The notes under the pieces were generated by a model. That model had not been told where the DNA came from, made no database searches, and worked only from the letters and a program-made list of their open reading frames with translations. Source: an uncultured Oscillospiraceae bacterium (lineage in GTDB: Bacteria; Bacillota; Clostridia; Oscillospirales; Oscillospiraceae). Taken from it: a stretch of DNA of 64,000 nucleotides. Within the stretch, counting starts at the first letter, position 1. Each line of letters starts with the position of its first letter. Positions 41,461 through 50,172 of this stretch are shown piece by piece. Both the position numbers and the translations under genes were made by a program. Location: NCBI GenBank assembly GCA_910588105.1, contig CAJUQD010000001.1, forward strand, positions 36,054 through 100,053, in the 5' to 3' direction.

Positions 41461-43008
41461 TCACTTGCCGCCTGCCAGCATTTCAATGCCGGGCGTCTGG
41501 ACGATCTCGGTGATGCGCACACCGAAGTTATCCTCGATGACCACCACCTCGCCCCTGGCAATACACTTGCCGTTGACAAACAAATCCACCTGGTCGCCCG
41601 CCAGCTTATCCAGCACCACCAGCGAGCCCTTGGCAAATTCCAGAATGTCCTGCACCTTGCGGCGGGCCCGCCCGATCTCCACCGTCACCTGGAGGGGCAC
41701 CTCCATAATAAGCTCCAGGTTCTGGGCCTGTTCCTTGCCCAGCTTCTCCAGCGGGTCCATCTCCTCCATGTGCACCGGCTTGGTGGCGATGACCTTGGGC
41801 TCAACAGTCTTCTGGACGGTGGCGGGCGCGGGCTGCGCCGCGGCGGCGTTGTTCGCCATGGCCGTCGTCATGGCCGCCATCATGGCCGCCATCATAGTCC
41901 CCAGGTCAGCCGCGCTGGCGGCGGGGGCCGCAGGAACCGCGGCGGCGGGCTGCTGGGGCGGCGGCGCGGGCGCGGGCACCGGGGCCGCTGCGGGAGGCGG
42001 CGCGGAGGGCACACCGCCCGCCAGCATGGCCTCGATCTCCGCCTGGCTCATCTTGTGATCCCCGCCGCCGGAGGGGGCGGGGGCCGGGGCGGGTTCGCTG
42101 TTCATTCCGGCCAGCATCCGCTCAATGTCGTCCTGGCTCATCTTTTTGTCGCCCCCGGAGGAGGCCGGGGCGGGCTCTGGGGCAGGCGCGGCAGCGCCTC
42201 CCGACAGCATGGCCTCAATCTCCTCCTGGCTCATCATGTGGTTGCTGCTCTCCGGGGCAGGCGCCGGGGCGGGGGCCGGGGCAGAGGCTCCGCCTCCGGC
42301 CAGCATGGCCTCAATCTCCTCCTGGCTCAACGGCCGGTTGCTGGCACTGGCCTCCGGGGCAGGCTGGACGGACGGGGCCGCAGGCGCGGGGGACCCGCCG
42401 CTGGACACCTCGTCCTCCAGGCCCAGGCTCTTGAGCAGCTCCTTGGCCAAGGCCACCGACATAACGTTCATGAACTCGCTTTCCAGCGCGTCCTCAATCT
42501 TCAGGAAAAACCTGACCACCACGATCTGGTCCGCGCCCTGGGGAAGGTGCTCCTGCTTAAACTGGTCCAAATCCTCCAGTTCAAAGGACACCGGGGTGGA
42601 GATGTCCACCCGGAAGCCCAGAAAGTCGGACATGGCCGTGGCGGCGGAGCCCATCATCTGGTTCATGACCTCGCACACACAGCTGATGGTCAGTTCATTG
42701 AGCTCAAACTCCTCGTCGGCGGTCTCCATCCCCATGAGTATGTCCACAATGACCTTGATATCGCTGCGCTTGAGCAGCATGATATTGCTGCCCTCCAGGC
42801 CCTCCACATACTTGATCTCAACACCGATGGCCGGCTCCAGGTTGCCCAGGGAAAAATCCTTCACGTCCACCACGCTCACCGTAGGCGTCGTGATGTCCAC
42901 CCGGTGATCCAGCATGTTCGACACGGCGGTAGCCGAGGAGCCCAGGCTGATATTCATCATTTCGCCCAAGGCGTCTATCGCCATTGGGCTGAACATTTCC
43001 TTCTCCAT
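41461..43008 (-). CDS. fliY: Switch protein and CheY-P phosphatase FliY with four internal CheY-docking repeats
   Basis: A 515-residue protein. The N-terminal CheC-like domain (1-205) has both phosphatase sites intact: Asp12/Glu16/Asn19/Pro42 and Ser109/Glu113/Asn116/Pro139. The C-terminal FliN domain (about 420-515) includes MEVPLQVTVEIGRARRKVQD and EIVQTPGIEML. The Ala/Pro linker holds four copies of a SQxEIExML peptide (227-236, 259-268, 290-299, 320-329) that resembles the CheY-P-binding N-terminus of FliM. Bacillus FliY carries such a peptide once, at its N-terminus; here the N-terminus lacks it. It follows fliM by 3 nt. Confidence 0.95.
   Translation of the reverse strand: MEKEMFSPMAIDALGEMMNISLGSSATAVSNMLDHRVDITTPTVSVVDVKDFSLGNLEPAIGVEIKYVEGLEGSNIMLLKRSDIKVIVDILMGMETADEEFELNELTISCVCEVMNQMMGSAATAMSDFLGFRVDISTPVSFELEDLDQFKQEHLPQGADQIVVVRFFLKIEDALESEFMNVMSVALAKELLKSLGLEDEVSSGGSPAPAAPSVQPAPEASASNRPLSQEEIEAMLAGGGASAPAPAPAPAPESSNHMMSQEEIEAMLSGGAAAPAPEPAPASSGGDKKMSQDDIERMLAGMNSEPAPAPAPSGGGDHKMSQAEIEAMLAGGVPSAPPPAAAPVPAPAPPPQQPAAAVPAAPAASAADLGTMMAAMMAAMTTAMANNAAAAQPAPATVQKTVEPKVIATKPVHMEEMDPLEKLGKEQAQNLELIMEVPLQVTVEIGRARRKVQDILEFAKGSLVVLDKLAGDQVDLFVNGKCIARGEVVVIEDNFGVRITEIVQTPGIEMLAGGK
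42022..42330 (-). repeat. Four tandem CheY-docking peptide repeats in fliY
   Basis: 30-nt units at 42301-42330 (LSQEEIEAML), 42205-42234 (MSQEEIEAML), 42112-42141 (MSQDDIERML) and 42022-42051 (MSQAEIEAML), with periods of 96, 93 and 90 nt. They are separated by Ala/Pro/Gly/Ser spacers. The fliM start carries LSQSQIDALL, the presumed original form. Confidence 0.9.
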
Positions 43009-43011
43009 CCC

Positions 43012-44037
43012 TTACTCGCTCCTTTGTTCGGCCGAATAGCACACCTCGTCTATCTTGATGGCCATGTTTTTCTTGTGGGTTCCCATGCGTCCGGTAAACC
43101 ATTGATAGCCGCCGATCTCCAGGAATACCGGAGAGTCCTTGGACCGTCCCAGGTTTACCACATCTCCCACGTTCAGGTGATAAATATCACTGAGGGACAG
43201 CTGGGTATCCCCCAACTCCGCCACGATTTCCAGCGTGGAATCGCGCAGTTTGTCAAAAATCTCGTCCGAATTGTCCTCGCTGGCCACCTTGCGGCCCATA
43301 CTCTCCCGGTTGACCTCGCCGAATATGCTCATGAGAACATTGCCGGGCAGCACCACGCTCATCCGCCCCTCGCCGCTGCCAAAGGTGAGCTTCATGTCCA
43401 CCAGCACCACCGTCTCGTCCAGGTTCAGCAGGGTGACCAGGGTGGGGTTGACCTGGGTGCGCTCATACTCGAAGGTGACGGGCACATAGTTCTCCCAGCT
43501 GCTGCCCATCAGGGCGATGATATCCTTGAGCAGCAGTTCATAGAGCTGGAGTTCCAGGTCGGTGTAGGCATAGCCCATGGGGACTTCCCGTTCCGAATCC
43601 CCCTCGCTGCCCATCATCCGGTCCATCATCCCCAGCGCGGTCTGGGTGGACAGGTAGACCATGACCGGGTCCTCCGTCTGGATATCCCGTCCGCCCTCTG
43701 TCCGGGGGTGGACCGTCACGTCCACCATGGCCAGTACGTCCCCTTCCATGAGGGCGTTATTAAACTCGTAGAACTTCTGCTCCTCGATGCTCTCCACCTC
43801 AATGGCGCAGGTGGTGCGCAGCTGGGCGTTGAGCCGGGAGCTGATGACCCGGGTGTAGTTCTCAAAAATGCCGTGAAGCATTTTGATACGGTCCTTGGTA
43901 AACTTCCGCGGGGTGGTGAAGTCGTATTTCCGATACTTTTTCTCCGGCTTTTTCTCCTCCGCCTTAGCCTCTTCGCCGCCGCTGCGCATGGAATTGAGCA
44001 GCGCGTCGATCTGACTTTGTGACAATACCTCAGCCAT
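43012..44037 (-). CDS. fliM: Flagellar motor switch protein FliM
   Basis: A 341-residue C-ring protein. The N-terminal CheY-P-binding peptide LSQSQIDALL (5-14) is followed by a charged linker, a CheC-like middle domain (GSSWENYVPVTFEYERTQVN region) and a C-terminal FliN-like domain (LGDTQLSLSDIYHLNVGDVV). It follows motB by 29 nt; the fliL gene often found between them is absent. Confidence 0.96.
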   Translation of the reverse strand: MAEVLSQSQIDALLNSMRSGGEEAKAEEKKPEKKYRKYDFTTPRKFTKDRIKMLHGIFENYTRVISSRLNAQLRTTCAIEVESIEEQKFYEFNNALMEGDVLAMVDVTVHPRTEGGRDIQTEDPVMVYLSTQTALGMMDRMMGSEGDSEREVPMGYAYTDLELQLYELLLKDIIALMGSSWENYVPVTFEYERTQVNPTLVTLLNLDETVVLVDMKLTFGSGEGRMSVVLPGNVLMSIFGEVNRESMGRKVASEDNSDEIFDKLRDSTLEIVAELGDTQLSLSDIYHLNVGDVVNLGRSKDSPVFLEIGGYQWFTGRMGTHKKNMAIKIDEVCYSAEQRSE

Positions 44038-44066
44038 CGAATCACCTCACCTGATCTGCTGTATTC

Positions 44067-44888
44067 TTATGGGGTCTGCTGTTCCGCGCCTGCCTGGCCC
44101 TGGCTCTGGGTGATGAACTCGGTCAGTCCGCCGCCCTTCAGCTCTTCCTCCAGGTTGCGCCCGCTGATAATCATTTCCACACGGCGGTTCTTGCGCCGCC
44201 CCTCCAGCGTCTCATTGGTGGCCACGGGCCGCCACTGTCCGCACCCCTCGCTCACCAGCCGCGTGGGGAAAATGGAGCTGTTGTTCTGGATGAACACCTG
44301 CACCTCCGTGGCGCGGTTGCTGGCCAGGAAGCGGTCTCCATACGCCTCGTTGGGCATATTGGGGTCCTGCTGGGCCGTGTGGCCCTGGATACGGATCTCA
44401 TCGATGGCGGACTCCGCCGTGTCCAGGACGGCGCACACCTGCAAAAGGATATCCTTTGCCTCCTCGCGCAGCTCAAAGCTGTTACCCGCGAAAAACACGG
44501 TGTCGGTGAACTTGACGTACACCTTGCCGCCGCTCATGTCCACCTGGATGGCGTTTTGCATATCGCCTTGGGACGCCATGGCCTGGAGAGCCAGAAAAAC
44601 CTCCTCGATCATATCGTCGATCTCCCGCTGGGCCGCCACATCGGGAATGGAGGGCATTCCGCCCTGTTCGTTGTCCTCCGGGTCGGCCACGGGGCCGTCG
44701 GTGCCGCCGGGGTCGGTGGGGTCCAGCTGGGCAAAGGGGTTGAAGCTGGTGACGATAGCCCGCCACTTCTCCTCGCTGATGGTGGACATGGAGTACAAAA
44801 GGACAAAGAAACATAAAAGCAGCGTGACCATATCGCCGTATGTATCCATCCAGTTGGCACCACCGCCACCGCTTTTTTTCTTTTTCAC
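44067..44888 (-). CDS. motB: Stator protein MotB
   Basis: A 273-residue stator subunit. N-terminal membrane segment with proton-path Asp (DTYGDMVTLLLCFFVLLYSM), a periplasmic plug/linker, and an OmpA-like peptidoglycan-binding domain (IQGHTAQQ, ASNRATEVQVFI, RRKNRRVEMII). It anchors the stator to the wall. It follows motA by 42 nt. Confidence 0.95.
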   Translation of the reverse strand: MKKKKSGGGGANWMDTYGDMVTLLLCFFVLLYSMSTISEEKWRAIVTSFNPFAQLDPTDPGGTDGPVADPEDNEQGGMPSIPDVAAQREIDDMIEEVFLALQAMASQGDMQNAIQVDMSGGKVYVKFTDTVFFAGNSFELREEAKDILLQVCAVLDTAESAIDEIRIQGHTAQQDPNMPNEAYGDRFLASNRATEVQVFIQNNSSIFPTRLVSEGCGQWRPVATNETLEGRRKNRRVEMIISGRNLEEELKGGGLTEFITQSQGQAGAEQQTP

Positions 44889-44930
44889 GACGTTTTCAAC
44901 TCCTTACATCGTGTGTTGGGAGCATGGGCC

Positions 44931-45779
44931 TTATTCCCCGGAGGGGGCCTTGCCGCTCTCCTCGCGCTTGCCCTGGGGGATGTAGGTCAGCAGCTTTTCC
45001 CGCAGCGCCTTGGGGTTCTCGCCGGACTGGATGGACATGATGCCCTCTACAATGATCTGCTTGCACAGCACTTCCTCTCCGTCCCGGATACGCAGGTTGT
45101 TGGCTATGGGGCCGAAGATCATGTGGGCCAGGATACAGCCGTACAGGGTGGTGATTAGCGCGGTGCCCATGTCCTGGCCGATGGTGCTGGAGCCCCCCGC
45201 GTCCATGTTCATATTCGCCAGCATGTTGATTAGGCCCACCAGCGTACCCACCATGCCGAAGGCCGGGGCCACGGCCGACGCCTTGTCGTAGAGCGCGGCC
45301 GAATCCTCGTGCCGGGCGGACATACACTCGATGTCGTTCTCCAGGATGGCGCGGACCTTGTCTGGGTCGTTGGCGTCCACGATGAGCATGATGGCCATCT
45401 TGAAGAAGGGGTCCTCCTGCTCGTTGGCCTTGCCTTCCAGGGCCAGCAGGCCGTTTTTACGGGCGGTCTGTGCCAAATCCACCAGCTGGTCGATGTACTT
45501 CATGGGGTCGAACTTCTTGGCGTTGAGCATGATGCCGAAGTGCTTGGGCATAGCCGCCAGGGTGCTGGCCGGGAAGCTGGCCACCACGATGGCCAGGGTA
45601 CAGCCGATGACGATGAAGATACTGGCCGCGTCAAAGAAGTTCCACAGGTTCTCCGGCTTGAAGGTGAATACCGGCAGGTTTTGCGCCACCGCCTTCGGGC
45701 CGATGTTGATGCCGCACACCACGCCGAACAGGAACACGAAGATTGCCAGTACCAGGCCGATGATATAGGTAATATTCAT
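44931..45779 (-). CDS. motA: Stator protein MotA
   Basis: A 282-residue, four-helix membrane stator subunit: NITYIIGLVLAIFVFLFGVV, SIFIVIGCTLAIVVASFPAS, AVAPAFGMVGTLVGLINMLA and ALITTLYGCILAHMIFGPIA. The family's cytoplasmic charged loop lies between helices 2 and 3. Whether it uses H+ or Na+ cannot be told. TGGAGGT lies upstream of the ATG. Confidence 0.95.
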   Translation of the reverse strand: MNITYIIGLVLAIFVFLFGVVCGINIGPKAVAQNLPVFTFKPENLWNFFDAASIFIVIGCTLAIVVASFPASTLAAMPKHFGIMLNAKKFDPMKYIDQLVDLAQTARKNGLLALEGKANEQEDPFFKMAIMLIVDANDPDKVRAILENDIECMSARHEDSAALYDKASAVAPAFGMVGTLVGLINMLANMNMDAGGSSTIGQDMGTALITTLYGCILAHMIFGPIANNLRIRDGEEVLCKQIIVEGIMSIQSGENPKALREKLLTYIPQGKREESGKAPSGE

Positions 45780-45799
45780 TACAAAGCTCTACCTCCAGA

Positions 45800-45825
45800 T
45801 TCCGGGCGCGGCTTTCCGCCCGGAA
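45800..45825 (-). other. Stem-loop between flbD and motA
   Basis: TTCCGGGCG pairs with CGCCCGGAA (9 bp) around an 8-nt loop, upstream of the motA ribosome site. No T-tract follows on the minus strand, so it is not a terminator; it may affect mRNA processing or stability. Confidence 0.5.
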
Positions 45826-45860
45826 GGCCGTTCAGGCCGTTTTTATCTGTCTCGCCGGTG

Positions 45861-46076
45861 TTACCGATTGTCCACCACGGTGATCTGCCGGTGCACATCC
45901 ATCACCTTGGCGTTATACTTGGCGATCCTATCAATGATCTCGTCCACACTCTCGCGGACAAGGTAGAAGTCGTGGTTCATCATGACGATCTTGGATTCGG
46001 GGATGGTCTCAATATACTCGATCTGCAGGTGGTTGACGACAAATTTCTCGTGGTTGCGCTTTGTCAGTACGATCAT
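45861..46076 (-). CDS. flbD: Flagellar protein FlbD
   Basis: A 71-residue protein of the small Firmicute FlbD family (MIVLTKRNHEKFVVNHLQIE, then IESIPESKI-like TIPESKIVMMN and VRESVDEIIDRI). It is a conserved member of fla/che operons between flgE and motA, with no defined mechanism. It is unrelated to the Caulobacter regulator of the same name. AGGAGGT precedes the ATG. Confidence 0.9.
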   Translation of the reverse strand: MIVLTKRNHEKFVVNHLQIEYIETIPESKIVMMNHDFYLVRESVDEIIDRIAKYNAKVMDVHRQITVVDNR

Positions 46077-46119
46077 TGTGGTACCTCCTTTTTCCTATTC
46101 ATAGGACTACAGGGGGATA

Positions 46120-46148
46120 GCCCGGGGAGAGAGCGGCTCTCCCCGGGC
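46120..46148. other. Perfect 12-bp hairpin between flgE and flbD
   Basis: GCCCGGGGAGAG (46120-46131) pairs with CTCTCCCCGGGC (46137-46148) around a 5-nt loop. On the plus strand it is followed by CGTTTTTG, so it looks like an antisense-direction terminator; on the coding (minus) strand no T-tract follows. Confidence 0.65.
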
Positions 46149-46162
46149 CGTTTTTGGGTTTA

Positions 46163-47329
46163 TCAACGCTTCATATTGACCAGTTCCTCCAGCATGGAGT
46201 CGGTCACGGTGATGATGCGGGTGTTGGCCTGGTAGCCGCGCTGGGTCAGGATCATCTGGGAAATCTCCTGGGCCAGGTCGGTCTTGGACATCTCCAGGCC
46301 GCCGGAGATGATGGAGGCGTTTTTCGCGCCCTTGCGCAGGCGCAGGCCGTCCACGGGGGCCGGGGCGTCGCCGCCGTCCGGGGCCTGGGCCAGCTCGCCG
46401 TTTACATAGGTGATGCCCAGATCCTCGCCCGCGCCGCCGAACAAGGCCACGCTCAGGTTGCCTGCGCCCTCGCCGGCCTTGTAATAGCTGTTGCCCATGC
46501 TGGTCACGCCGTTGGGGTTGGTCACCATGCCGATGGCCACCACGCCGATGACCACCTGCTCGCCGGTCTCGGCGCAGGTGCCGCTGATGACGCCGGTTTT
46601 CCCATCCACGGTGATGCCGTTGAAGGTGGCCTTGGGCCAGGGCTCGGCCTCAGTGCCCGCAGGGGCGTCGTCCGCCACAGGCTGCAGCGCGTCGTGGAGC
46701 TTGCCCACCGCGTTGGCGTCGGCCCCGTCGCCCTCCACCGCGGTGGTGGGCCATTTCAGCTCCAGCGCCCCATCGGCGCCGGCCTTGGCCCCCACGCCCG
46801 GAAAACGGATGGGCACCAGCTGGTTGCTGAAGGTAGCCTTGCCGGTGGCGGCGTCAATCCCGGTGCACAGGAAGCCGTAGACCACCTGGCCGTCGTTGTT
46901 GGTCAGATAACCGTCCGCCTTGAAGTCGAAATTGCCCACCCGGGTCAGGTTCAGGGAGGTGAACATGTTCACGTCGTCGGCGCTTCCGTCGAAGCCGTCG
47001 GAGATGGTCTTGTCGCCCACCATGAAGAAGCCGTCGCCGTCAATCATCATGTCCGTGGCCTTGCCGGTCACGGCGTAGTTGCCCGTGCTCATGTCGATGT
47101 CCACCGAGCCCATGTTGGCGCCGTAGCCGATCTGGGAGGGGTTCTTGCCGCCCACGGTGTTGGTGCCGTCGGAGCCGCCGGACAAGGTGGTGTAGATGGA
47201 GGTGCGGAACACGGAGCGGCTGGCCTTGTAGCCGTAGGTGTTCACGTTAGCCACGTTGTTGCCGATGACGTTCAGGTTCTGCATATGGGTCCGCAGACCC
47301 GCGATTGCCGCATACATTGCACCAGTCAT
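46163..47329 (-). CDS. flgE: Flagellar hook protein FlgE
   Basis: A 388-residue hook subunit with axial N-terminus (MYAAIAGLRTHMQNLNVIGN, NVANVNTYGYKASRSVFR), central outer domains, and C-terminus MSKTDLAQEISQMILTQRGY ... MLEELVNMKR. It forms the universal joint. A 101-nt spacer without other features separates it from the preceding small gene. Confidence 0.95.
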   Translation of the reverse strand: MTGAMYAAIAGLRTHMQNLNVIGNNVANVNTYGYKASRSVFRTSIYTTLSGGSDGTNTVGGKNPSQIGYGANMGSVDIDMSTGNYAVTGKATDMMIDGDGFFMVGDKTISDGFDGSADDVNMFTSLNLTRVGNFDFKADGYLTNNDGQVVYGFLCTGIDAATGKATFSNQLVPIRFPGVGAKAGADGALELKWPTTAVEGDGADANAVGKLHDALQPVADDAPAGTEAEPWPKATFNGITVDGKTGVISGTCAETGEQVVIGVVAIGMVTNPNGVTSMGNSYYKAGEGAGNLSVALFGGAGEDLGITYVNGELAQAPDGGDAPAPVDGLRLRKGAKNASIISGGLEMSKTDLAQEISQMILTQRGYQANTRIITVTDSMLEELVNMKR

Positions 47330-47430
47330 AGTAAGAAAATTAACTCCTTTCGGTGTGGCGCCGCCCGGCCAGCGTCAATCGGACGCGGGCCGAAGGCATC
47401 CGAAATTGGTCCTGCCTTCTGTCTATCATA

Positions 47431-47808
47431 TTACAGGAACACGGCGCCGTCAATGTTTGTGAAAATATTTTGTTTCATTTCCTCTTGGGTGATGGCCGTA
47501 ATGACCCTGGCATTGGGCACATTGATGATAAAAGCCTTCTCGGTGTCCATGGCCAGGATATTGGTGGCCCCTTTGGCCTGGGCCCGGATGACGCTGCCCG
47601 CCAGCTGGTCCATCAGATCGGGCGTCACCTCAATGCCCCGCTCCTGCGCCCGGGAGATGGCGTGCTTGGAAAACTCCACGCCCTGGGGCTGCTCCTGTCT
47701 GGCCAGCTCCTGCTGGAGCATGGCGCCGAAGCCCCCCGCCGGTCCGCGCTGCTGTACCCGGGCCTGCGGCGCTTCCCTGCGCTCTAGTCCTGATACACGC
47801 TGGATCAT
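47431..47808 (-). CDS. Conserved flagellar operon protein (TIGR02530 type)
   Basis: A 125-residue protein matching the small family found between flgD and flgE in Firmicutes: FSKHAISRAQERGIEVTPDL, GATNILAMDTEKAFIINVPN and a C-terminal NIFTNIDGAVFL. No enzyme motif or membrane segment. Its exact role is not established; operon position implies hook assembly. Confidence 0.88.
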   Translation of the reverse strand: MIQRVSGLERREAPQARVQQRGPAGGFGAMLQQELARQEQPQGVEFSKHAISRAQERGIEVTPDLMDQLAGSVIRAQAKGATNILAMDTEKAFIINVPNARVITAITQEEMKQNIFTNIDGAVFL

Positions 47809-47829
47809 CTCATGTCACCTCATTTTTCC

Positions 47830-48462
47830 TCAGTCGGTGGGTGCGCCCTGCTCACCCTGGTATTCGGGATTGGTTCCGGCCTCGCCGGCGCCGTCCGTGG
47901 GGGGAGTGGGCTGGCCGCCCTCGGGCTTGTCGGCGCCCTCGCCCTCACCGGGGCCATCCACGCCGCCTTCGCCCTCGCCCTCGCCTTCACCGGGCTCTTC
48001 GCCCTCGCCGGGCTTTTCAATGGGCGGAAGCTGGCCGACCGCCATAATCTGGTTGAGGCCATAGGTCTCCACCTTACCATTGGCGTCCTTGCCGAAGATC
48101 ACCTGCTGGCCGTTCATCACGCCGGTGCCGGTGACCAGGACTTCCCGCTCCTCCAGGCCCTTGTCGGTCACAATGCCGATGGTGACCACCTTGCCCACCA
48201 GGGAGCTGGCATAGCTCTGGACGCTGGTTTCAGTCATATTGGAGATAGCTGTAACCATCTGCATCTGGATCATCTGGTTCATCATCTCGCTGGTGTCCAT
48301 GGTGTCGTCAATGGTCTGGTTTTGGAGCTGTACGATCATCAGCTGGAGGAAATCCTGCATATCCAGCTCGGTGTTGTTTTTGCGGCTGGTGCTGTTTTCG
48401 GGACGCAGTCCCGCGCCGGCGCCCATCAAGCCCGCAATATCCGCCATAGAATTGCTGCCCAT
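47830..48462 (-). CDS. flgD: Hook-capping scaffold protein FlgD
   Basis: A 210-residue protein with the FlgD N-terminal signature (MQDFLQLMIVQLQNQTIDDT, EMMNQMIQMQMVTAISNM) and a small beta domain (GKVVTIGIVTDKGL, QQVIFGKDANGKV). The C-terminus is a Gly/Glu/Pro-rich tract (EPGEGEGEGEGG) of about 55 residues with no counterpart in typical FlgD. FlgD caps the growing hook. Confidence 0.93.
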   Translation of the reverse strand: MGSNSMADIAGLMGAGAGLRPENSTSRKNNTELDMQDFLQLMIVQLQNQTIDDTMDTSEMMNQMIQMQMVTAISNMTETSVQSYASSLVGKVVTIGIVTDKGLEEREVLVTGTGVMNGQQVIFGKDANGKVETYGLNQIMAVGQLPPIEKPGEGEEPGEGEGEGEGGVDGPGEGEGADKPEGGQPTPPTDGAGEAGTNPEYQGEQGAPTD

Positions 48463-48482
48463 AGCATTTGCTCCTTTCTGTG

Positions 48483-49634
48483 TTATTCTTCTCCGGGAAC
48501 CAGTCCCAGCCGAAGCTGCTGCATGAAGTCCTGGGAGCTGGTATGCTCCTGATTCCGCCGGCGGCGCTCCTGGCCGTCCTGGGCGTGGCCGTTGTGGCCG
48601 TCGTAGCTCTGGTGCTGCTGGTTCTGGCCCTGCTGGCTCTCCGGCTGGCGCTGGACGTCCACCTGGACCTCCTGCCCGCGGCTGCTGAGCATCCCCTGCA
48701 AATCACCCGCGTGCCGCTCCAGCAGTCCGCGGGTCTCGGCGCTGTGGGCGCTCAAAGCCACCCGCAAAATACCGTCGGCGCTCTGGCTGATCTCCACGGT
48801 GACACTACCCAAATGCTCCGGCGTGAGCTGGATGCGCACCATTGACTCACCTTTCTGCAATGCCTGGGCCAGCTGGGTGTCGATCTGCCTGGCCACGTCC
48901 GGCTCCTGGGCCTGCTGGGCGTCATATGCCTCGCCCACCTTCACCGGGGCGGCCTCCACGTCGCGGAAGAGCTGCCTGGGGGCCTGCTGGGCGTCCAGAA
49001 GCTCCATCTGGGGATCGTCCTCCCCCTCCTGGGGCTGGACTTCCTCCGCCACCTGCTTGACTTCCTTGCCGAACTGCTCCGCCGTCACCTTTTCCAGCAG
49101 CTGGGCGGGGCCGTGCTCCACGGTGGGGTCGGTGGCCTCCAGCATGGCGTCCGCCTCGGGGTCGGACACATCGTACAGAGCGGGATCAACCACCTGCTTG
49201 CCGTACATCCTGGCCGCCTCGTTGGCCCCCATCAGGATCGGGATGTCCTCGCCGTTCGCGCCGGTACGTACCCCGATGCACACGATGGGTTCGCCCTCTT
49301 CCAGGTTTTGGGGCAGCCACTCCGCGGGGTACTGGGCCAGCTGCTCGGGGCTGACCGGGGCCAGGTACACCTGCATCCGCTTGGACGCCTCCACCGGGTC
49401 CTCCTCCTTCTGGCCGGGGGACTTTTCCGGCTTCCGGGTGGCAGGCTTTTCGGCCTTGGGCTGCTCAACCTCGCTGTCCGGCTGGCCGGACGCGGCCTTC
49501 TCGATGAGCTTCTGGAAGTCGTCATTTTTGGCGCCGGAAGCATCCTTGCCAATATCCGATATCAAACCCGTCGTGTCGTAGGTCGCTACGCAGGCCGCCA
49601 GCATGTTCAGCTTCTGGTAACCTAAACTGTCCAT
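48483..49634 (-). CDS. fliK: Hook-length control protein FliK
   Basis: A 383-residue protein. Polar N-terminal ruler region, then the conserved C-terminal domain: MVRIQLTPEHLGSVTVEISQ and ILRVALSAHSAETRGLLERH. It ends in a Gln/His/Arg-rich tail. FliK measures the hook and triggers the FlhB switch. Located between fliJ and flgD as expected. Confidence 0.92.
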   Translation of the reverse strand: MDSLGYQKLNMLAACVATYDTTGLISDIGKDASGAKNDDFQKLIEKAASGQPDSEVEQPKAEKPATRKPEKSPGQKEEDPVEASKRMQVYLAPVSPEQLAQYPAEWLPQNLEEGEPIVCIGVRTGANGEDIPILMGANEAARMYGKQVVDPALYDVSDPEADAMLEATDPTVEHGPAQLLEKVTAEQFGKEVKQVAEEVQPQEGEDDPQMELLDAQQAPRQLFRDVEAAPVKVGEAYDAQQAQEPDVARQIDTQLAQALQKGESMVRIQLTPEHLGSVTVEISQSADGILRVALSAHSAETRGLLERHAGDLQGMLSSRGQEVQVDVQRQPESQQGQNQQHQSYDGHNGHAQDGQERRRRNQEHTSSQDFMQQLRLGLVPGEE

Positions 49635-49699
49635 TTTGTTTTCCTCCTTTCTTCTAAAAGATATTTATTTCCAAACGGCGCAAGCCGTTCAGAACAAAA

Positions 49700-50152
49700 T
49701 CATGCGCCGATGCCGGCGCGGGCCCGGGCGGAGCTGACAAACTCGTCGATGAGGTTTTCCTCCGCCTTCTGTACCGCCTTGTTATAGTCCTCCAGCTTGT
49801 GCTCCTTGAGCTTCTCAATGGAGGAGGTGTCGATTTTGGCGTCCACCACCTGCCGGCGCTTGGCCTCCTCCTCCTTGCGCAGCTCCTCCAGCCTGGCGGT
49901 CTCCCGTTCAATCTCCGTCTCCAACACCCGCAAGCCGTTCTGGTAGAACATGGCGTCGGCCACGGTAATCCCCTCCAGCTTGCGCCGACGGTACTCCTCG
50001 TTGCAGTCCCGGTAATCCCGCCAGACTGCCTCCAGCACATCCTCCTGCTCCCGGACCCGGGCCAGGATGGCTGCGTGCTCCCCCTTTAGGGAGTCCAGCA
50101 CCTGCTGCTTGTAAGACAGCACCGAGTCTAAAGAGAATTTGAATTTCTTCAT
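49700..50152 (-). CDS. fliJ: Flagellar export stalk protein FliJ
   Basis: A 150-residue coiled-coil protein (FKFSLDSVLSYKQQVLDSLK, then long charged helices with ETEIERETARLEELRKEEEA). FliJ is the stalk of the FliI ATPase and links it to FlhA. It follows fliI by 20 nt. The name rests on coiled-coil pattern and strict position. Confidence 0.9.
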   Translation of the reverse strand: MKKFKFSLDSVLSYKQQVLDSLKGEHAAILARVREQEDVLEAVWRDYRDCNEEYRRRKLEGITVADAMFYQNGLRVLETEIERETARLEELRKEEEAKRRQVVDAKIDTSSIEKLKEHKLEDYNKAVQKAEENLIDEFVSSARARAGIGA

Positions 50153-50172
50153 CTATCTGTGCACCTCGCGGC

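Noticed and set aside
41770..44022. 750-codon open frame antisense to fliY and fliM
   Set aside because: Same kind of mirror frame; composition is unlike any protein in the window and the opposite genes are well supported.
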